From Defluviitaleaceae bacterium (lineage in GTDB: Bacteria > Bacillota > Clostridia > Lachnospirales > WRAX01), in contig WQVB01000044.1 in the NCBI GenBank assembly GCA_009781815.1, positions 1-8,405 of the forward strand: a stretch of 8,405 nucleotides of DNA. Direction: 5' to 3'. Positions 6,164 through 8,405 of this stretch are shown one piece after another. A program made the translations under genes and the position numbers. The notes below the pieces were generated by a model that worked only from the letters and a program-made list of their open reading frames with translations, searched no databases and was not told where the DNA came from. Every line of letters starts with the position of its first letter. The first letter of the stretch is position 1.

Positions 6164-6262
6164 CCTTGTAGGGAATGGATTTATCCATTCCGCTATTGGA
6201 GAAGGATTGTTGCCATAGCTAGGCATACAATTTCGGAATGGATAAATCCATTCCCTACAAGG
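6164..6262. repeat. Palindromic repeat element B, complete copy
   Basis: Perfect 29-bp inverted ends (6164-6192 and 6234-6262) flank a 41-bp centre, 99 bp in all. Each end holds its own near-perfect hairpin, GGAATGGAT-TT-ATCCATTCC, so the element can fold either as one long stem or as two end hairpins. The outer bases read CCTTGTAGGG. It lies in the 294-bp stretch between the 93-aa gene and the next likely start (6339). That stretch otherwise holds no gene I can support. Confidence 0.92.
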
Positions 6263-6273
6263 GTGGGGTGCAT

Positions 6274-6297
6274 CTTCGCTACAAGCCTATTGCGAAG
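6274..6297. repeat. Small hairpin, possible third repeat type
   Basis: CTTCGC (6274-6279) pairs with GCGAAG (6292-6297) across 12 bases and is followed by GGCTCACAATGACGAG. This recalls the common dispersed bacterial repeat ending in CGCAATGACG. Only one copy is in the window, so the assignment is weak. Confidence 0.3.
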
Positions 6298-6338
6298 TAA
6301 GGCTCACAATGACGAGTATTTTAGAGGAAGGTTGGCGG

Positions 6339-6464
6339 ATGCCAATGGTTAGAGTTTTTAAAGGTAATTTTGGGAAAAATAGAATTAGATATATGGCTTT
6401 AAGCGAGGTTGTGCGAATGCTACCCACCTCAAAAGACGACAAAACACATGGAGGCAAGAGATAA
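6339..6464 (+). CDS. Possible 41-aa ORF overlapping the mgtE start
   Basis: The ATG at 6339 follows a good ribosome binding site, GAGGAAG (6324-6330), at 8 nt. The frame runs 41 codons to TAA at 6462-6464, whose last A is the first base of the mgtE ATG (TAATG). Such an overlap is typical of translational coupling. The peptide is basic (VRVFKGNFGKNRIRYMALSE, then ending DDKTHGGKR) with no membrane segment, and I know no homologue. It may be a real small protein, a coupling leader for mgtE, or an accident, since mgtE also has its own GGAGG (6450-6454) inside this frame. Confidence 0.4.
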   Translation: MPMVRVFKGNFGKNRIRYMALSEVVRMLPTSKDDKTHGGKR

Positions 6465-8044
6465 TGAATATAGAAAATAGAATTGAAGACCTAACAAAAG
6501 ACGTTATAGCTAAAATTAAAGCAAAAAGCATGAGCGAGCTTAAAGAGCTTTTAAACAGCACAAACGAGGTTGATGCACTTGAGATAATGCAAGGCTTGTC
6601 TGCCGACAACCAGGCCATTGTTTTTCGTTTGCTTTCAAAAGATAATGCATTGTTTGTTTTTGAGAGGCTTGAGATTAATTCGCAGCAAGAGCTTATAGAG
6701 TCTTTCTCTCACGAGTCTGCCTTAGAAATTATTGAAGCTTTAGGGCCTGATGATAGAGTAAGCCTTTTTGATGAGATGCCAGCAGCTTTTGTAAAAAAGA
6801 TGTTATCAGCCCTACCAAAAGAAGATAGAGACGCTACAAACCTTGTAATGGGCTATAAATCACAAACGGCTGGCCGTATTATGACCACGGAGTATGTGCG
6901 TGTTAGCCGCAGCTTGACCGTGGCAGATGCTTTGGAGAAAATCAAAGAAAACGCCAAAGAAAAAGAGACCATATACACCATATATATCACAGATGACGCT
7001 AGAAAGCTTGAGGGCGTTGTGTCTTTAAGAGACCTTTGGATAGCCGACCCAGCCGCAAAAGTTGGCGATGTGATGAAAGAGATAACCGCAAAAGTTGCAA
7101 CAGATACCGACCAAGAAGAGGTTGCACGCTTGCTACAAAGGCTTGATTGGCTTGCCATACCTGTTGTGGATAGAGAAGACCGCCTTGTGGGTATTGTAAC
7201 AATTGATGATGCTGTGGATATTTTAGAAGATGAAGCCACAGAAGATATGATGGGGGCGGCTGGCCTTAAAGGCGTAGCTGGTAAAGAGGCGGATAGAAGC
7301 GTGCTTTTAACAAAAGGCAGCCTGCCAAAAATCTGGCTTGTGCGTATGCCTTTCTTGCTTATTGCCCTTGCTGGTGGCATTGCAGCAGGCTTTATTATTG
7401 AAGGCTTTGAAGAGGTGTTGACCACAGCTGTTGTTGTTGCGTTTTTCATACCCGTTATACTTGATATGGGTGGCTCTGTTGGCTCTCAATCATCCACGGT
7501 GTTTGCTAGGGGCTTAGTGCTTGGGCATATAAATACTAAAAGCTTTTTAAAGCCCTTGTTTAAAGAGGCTGCCGTAGGGCTTACTATGGGTATTATCTCA
7601 GGAGCTATAGCGGCTGGCATTATTATTTTATGGCAGGGAGATTTAACATTAGCTTTGGTGGTTGCTGCCGCCCTTGCCCTTACCATGACAGTAGCTGCAA
7701 CCTTAGGCTTTTTGACGCCTTTTGTAACTATGAAGATGAAGCTTGACCAAGCGGCAGCGTCAGCACCAATTATCACCACGGTGAAAGACATAACGGGCTT
7801 GTTTATATATTTTGCTTTGGTTGTTTTGTTTATGAGCAGCTACCTAGAGCCTGCCTATGAGGTAACGGGGCAATATATAACAACCAACGAAGGCGTACAT
7901 TTTTTTGTAGACCTTGAAAACGAAGAGGCATTTTTGATTGATGATGCATATAATGAAGGATATATGAATATTCCTTATGAAATTGAAGTTGGCGGCTACA
8001 CCTTCCCTGTAAGGGGGTTGAGAGATGAGACTGCCTTGGAATAA
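6464..8044 (+). CDS. mgtE: MgtE-type magnesium channel/transporter with extended C-terminal tail
   Basis: This inner-membrane Mg2+ channel of the MgtE family closes when its cytosolic domains bind Mg2+. The domains run in the usual order. A helical N domain covers about 20-130. Two CBS domains follow at about 136-197 and 200-258, with IPVVDREDRLVGIVTIDDAV (232-251) typical of the second. A connecting helix leads to five membrane segments at about 290-312, 318-337, 368-389, 395-421 and 443-460. The pore signature is IPVILDMGGSVGSQSS (329-344). Asp442 in TVKDITG matches the position of the Mg2+-selecting aspartate of Thermus MgtE. At 526 aa it is longer than the usual 450 or so: 65 acidic, aromatic residues follow the last segment, on what should be the outer face. 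GGAGG (6450-6454) sits 9 nt before the ATG. The M-box at 5163 probably controls it from a distance, since no nearer riboswitch or good promoter is visible. Confidence 0.95.
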   Translation: MNIENRIEDLTKDVIAKIKAKSMSELKELLNSTNEVDALEIMQGLSADNQAIVFRLLSKDNALFVFERLEINSQQELIESFSHESALEIIEALGPDDRVSLFDEMPAAFVKKMLSALPKEDRDATNLVMGYKSQTAGRIMTTEYVRVSRSLTVADALEKIKENAKEKETIYTIYITDDARKLEGVVSLRDLWIADPAAKVGDVMKEITAKVATDTDQEEVARLLQRLDWLAIPVVDREDRLVGIVTIDDAVDILEDEATEDMMGAAGLKGVAGKEADRSVLLTKGSLPKIWLVRMPFLLIALAGGIAAGFIIEGFEEVLTTAVVVAFFIPVILDMGGSVGSQSSTVFARGLVLGHINTKSFLKPLFKEAAVGLTMGIISGAIAAGIIILWQGDLTLALVVAAALALTMTVAATLGFLTPFVTMKMKLDQAAASAPIITTVKDITGLFIYFALVVLFMSSYLEPAYEVTGQYITTNEGVHFFVDLENEEAFLIDDAYNEGYMNIPYEIEVGGYTFPVRGLRDETALE

Positions 8045-8059
8045 AAGGATTTGGTAATA

Positions 8060-8269
8060 ATGTTAATGAAAGAAGAACGGCTGCAGGCAGCTCGCACATG
8101 GGCGGATGCTTACCGTGGTATGGATATGCTGCGTGCTTATAAGGCATATTTTGACGTATGCACCACCACGGCTGTGGAAGACTTAAAAGAGCTGGGGTGT
8201 CGCTTTATCCCTCGTTATATTGAGGTTGTGATGGCGGAGGATGGAGAGGAGAGGCATCTGGCTCATTGA
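8060..8269 (+). CDS. Uncharacterised 69-aa protein downstream of mgtE
   Basis: Function unknown. The ATG at 8060 lies 10 nt after AAGGA (8045-8049); the in-frame TTG 8051 and ATG 8066 are less well placed. The protein is short, soluble and mostly helical: a charged start (MLMKEERLQAARTWADAY), a central RAYKAYFDVCTTTAVEDL, then LGCRFIPRYIEVVMAEDGEE. Its two cysteines (34 and 47) form no obvious motif. The layout recalls a class of small Firmicute hypothetical proteins whose tyrosine-rich helix is followed by 'A..DL..LG....P.Y', but I cannot name a family. It starts 15 nt after the mgtE stop, so it is very probably in the same transcript. No terminator is visible before the repeats at 8328. Confidence 0.75.
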   Translation: MLMKEERLQAARTWADAYRGMDMLRAYKAYFDVCTTTAVEDLKELGCRFIPRYIEVVMAEDGEERHLAH

Positions 8270-8327
8270 TGGGGATGATGAACCACCTAACATCAGCGTG
8301 GACTTGCTACGAAGTCATCACACTAGC

Positions 8328-8339
8328 CGTCATCCCGTG
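8328..8339. repeat. Truncated left arm of element A
   Basis: CGTCATCCCGTG matches the first 12 bases of element A copies 1 and 2, then breaks off into TTCACCCC in the middle of the hairpin. It is a remnant, or an end interrupted by a later rearrangement with the element B arm 20 bp further on. Confidence 0.6.
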
Positions 8340-8359
8340 TTCACCCCATTCCAATTTAG

Positions 8360-8388
8360 CCCTGTAGGGAATGGATTTATCCATTCCG
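8360..8388. repeat. Left arm of element B at the window end
   Basis: Twenty-nine bases match the left arm of the complete copy (6164-6192) with one substitution (C for T at the third base). It includes the hairpin GGAATGGATTTATCCATTCC. The right arm, if present, may lie beyond the window end. Confidence 0.85.
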
Positions 8389-8405
8389 TCTCATCTTGCT
8401 TAAGG

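Noticed and set aside
6088..6171. 27-codon GTG frame (starting MESDGIGSLL) before element B
   Set aside because: It has a GTG start with a poorly spaced ribosome binding site, and its stop falls inside the repeat. There is not enough to call a gene.

Overview
The window looks like a chromosomal segment of a low-GC Gram-positive bacterium, most likely a clostridium-like Firmicute. The reasons are strong GGAGG-type ribosome binding sites, near-consensus TTGACA/TATAAT promoters, an M-box magnesium riboswitch with an intrinsic terminator, and the protein types (bacterial LeuS, Firmicute-like UppP, MgtE). I cannot name genus or species. All supported genes lie on the + strand.

Layout. (1) 1-226: a palindromic repeat (element A), a short terminator-like hairpin with a T-box-like motif, and a promoter. 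(2) 227-3699: leuS, an unknown 291-aa protein and a 60-aa cysteine-rich protein, closely spaced and closed by a strong hairpin terminator. (3) 3740-4013: a palindromic repeat (element B) and a promoter, leading into uppP at 4014-4790. (4) 4791-5060: a full copy of A beside half a copy of B. (5) 5071-5410: a consensus promoter and an M-box leader with its own terminator. (6) 5444-8269: a 32-codon ORF, a 93-aa cysteine protein, a possible 41-aa ORF overlapping the next start, the Mg2+ channel gene mgtE, and a 69-aa unknown protein. Copies of A and B occupy the two large gaps of this unit. (7) 8270-8405: truncated A and B arms.

How it may work together. The M-box should stop transcription when Mg2+ is plentiful and allow it when Mg2+ is scarce. 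The nearest gene it controls is not mgtE, which begins about 1.05 kb beyond the terminator, but a 32-residue microprotein. I see no convincing terminator or second promoter between the riboswitch and mgtE, so the simplest reading is one Mg2+-responsive unit containing two to four uncharacterised small proteins plus an MgtE with an unusual outside-facing C-terminal tail. This is the best candidate here for something undescribed, but the operon is inferred, not shown.

The two repeat families are the other notable feature. Both are miniature elements with inverted ends in which each end is itself a hairpin. In family A the hairpin stems carry paired compensatory base changes between copies, which points to selection on, or copying of, the folded form.
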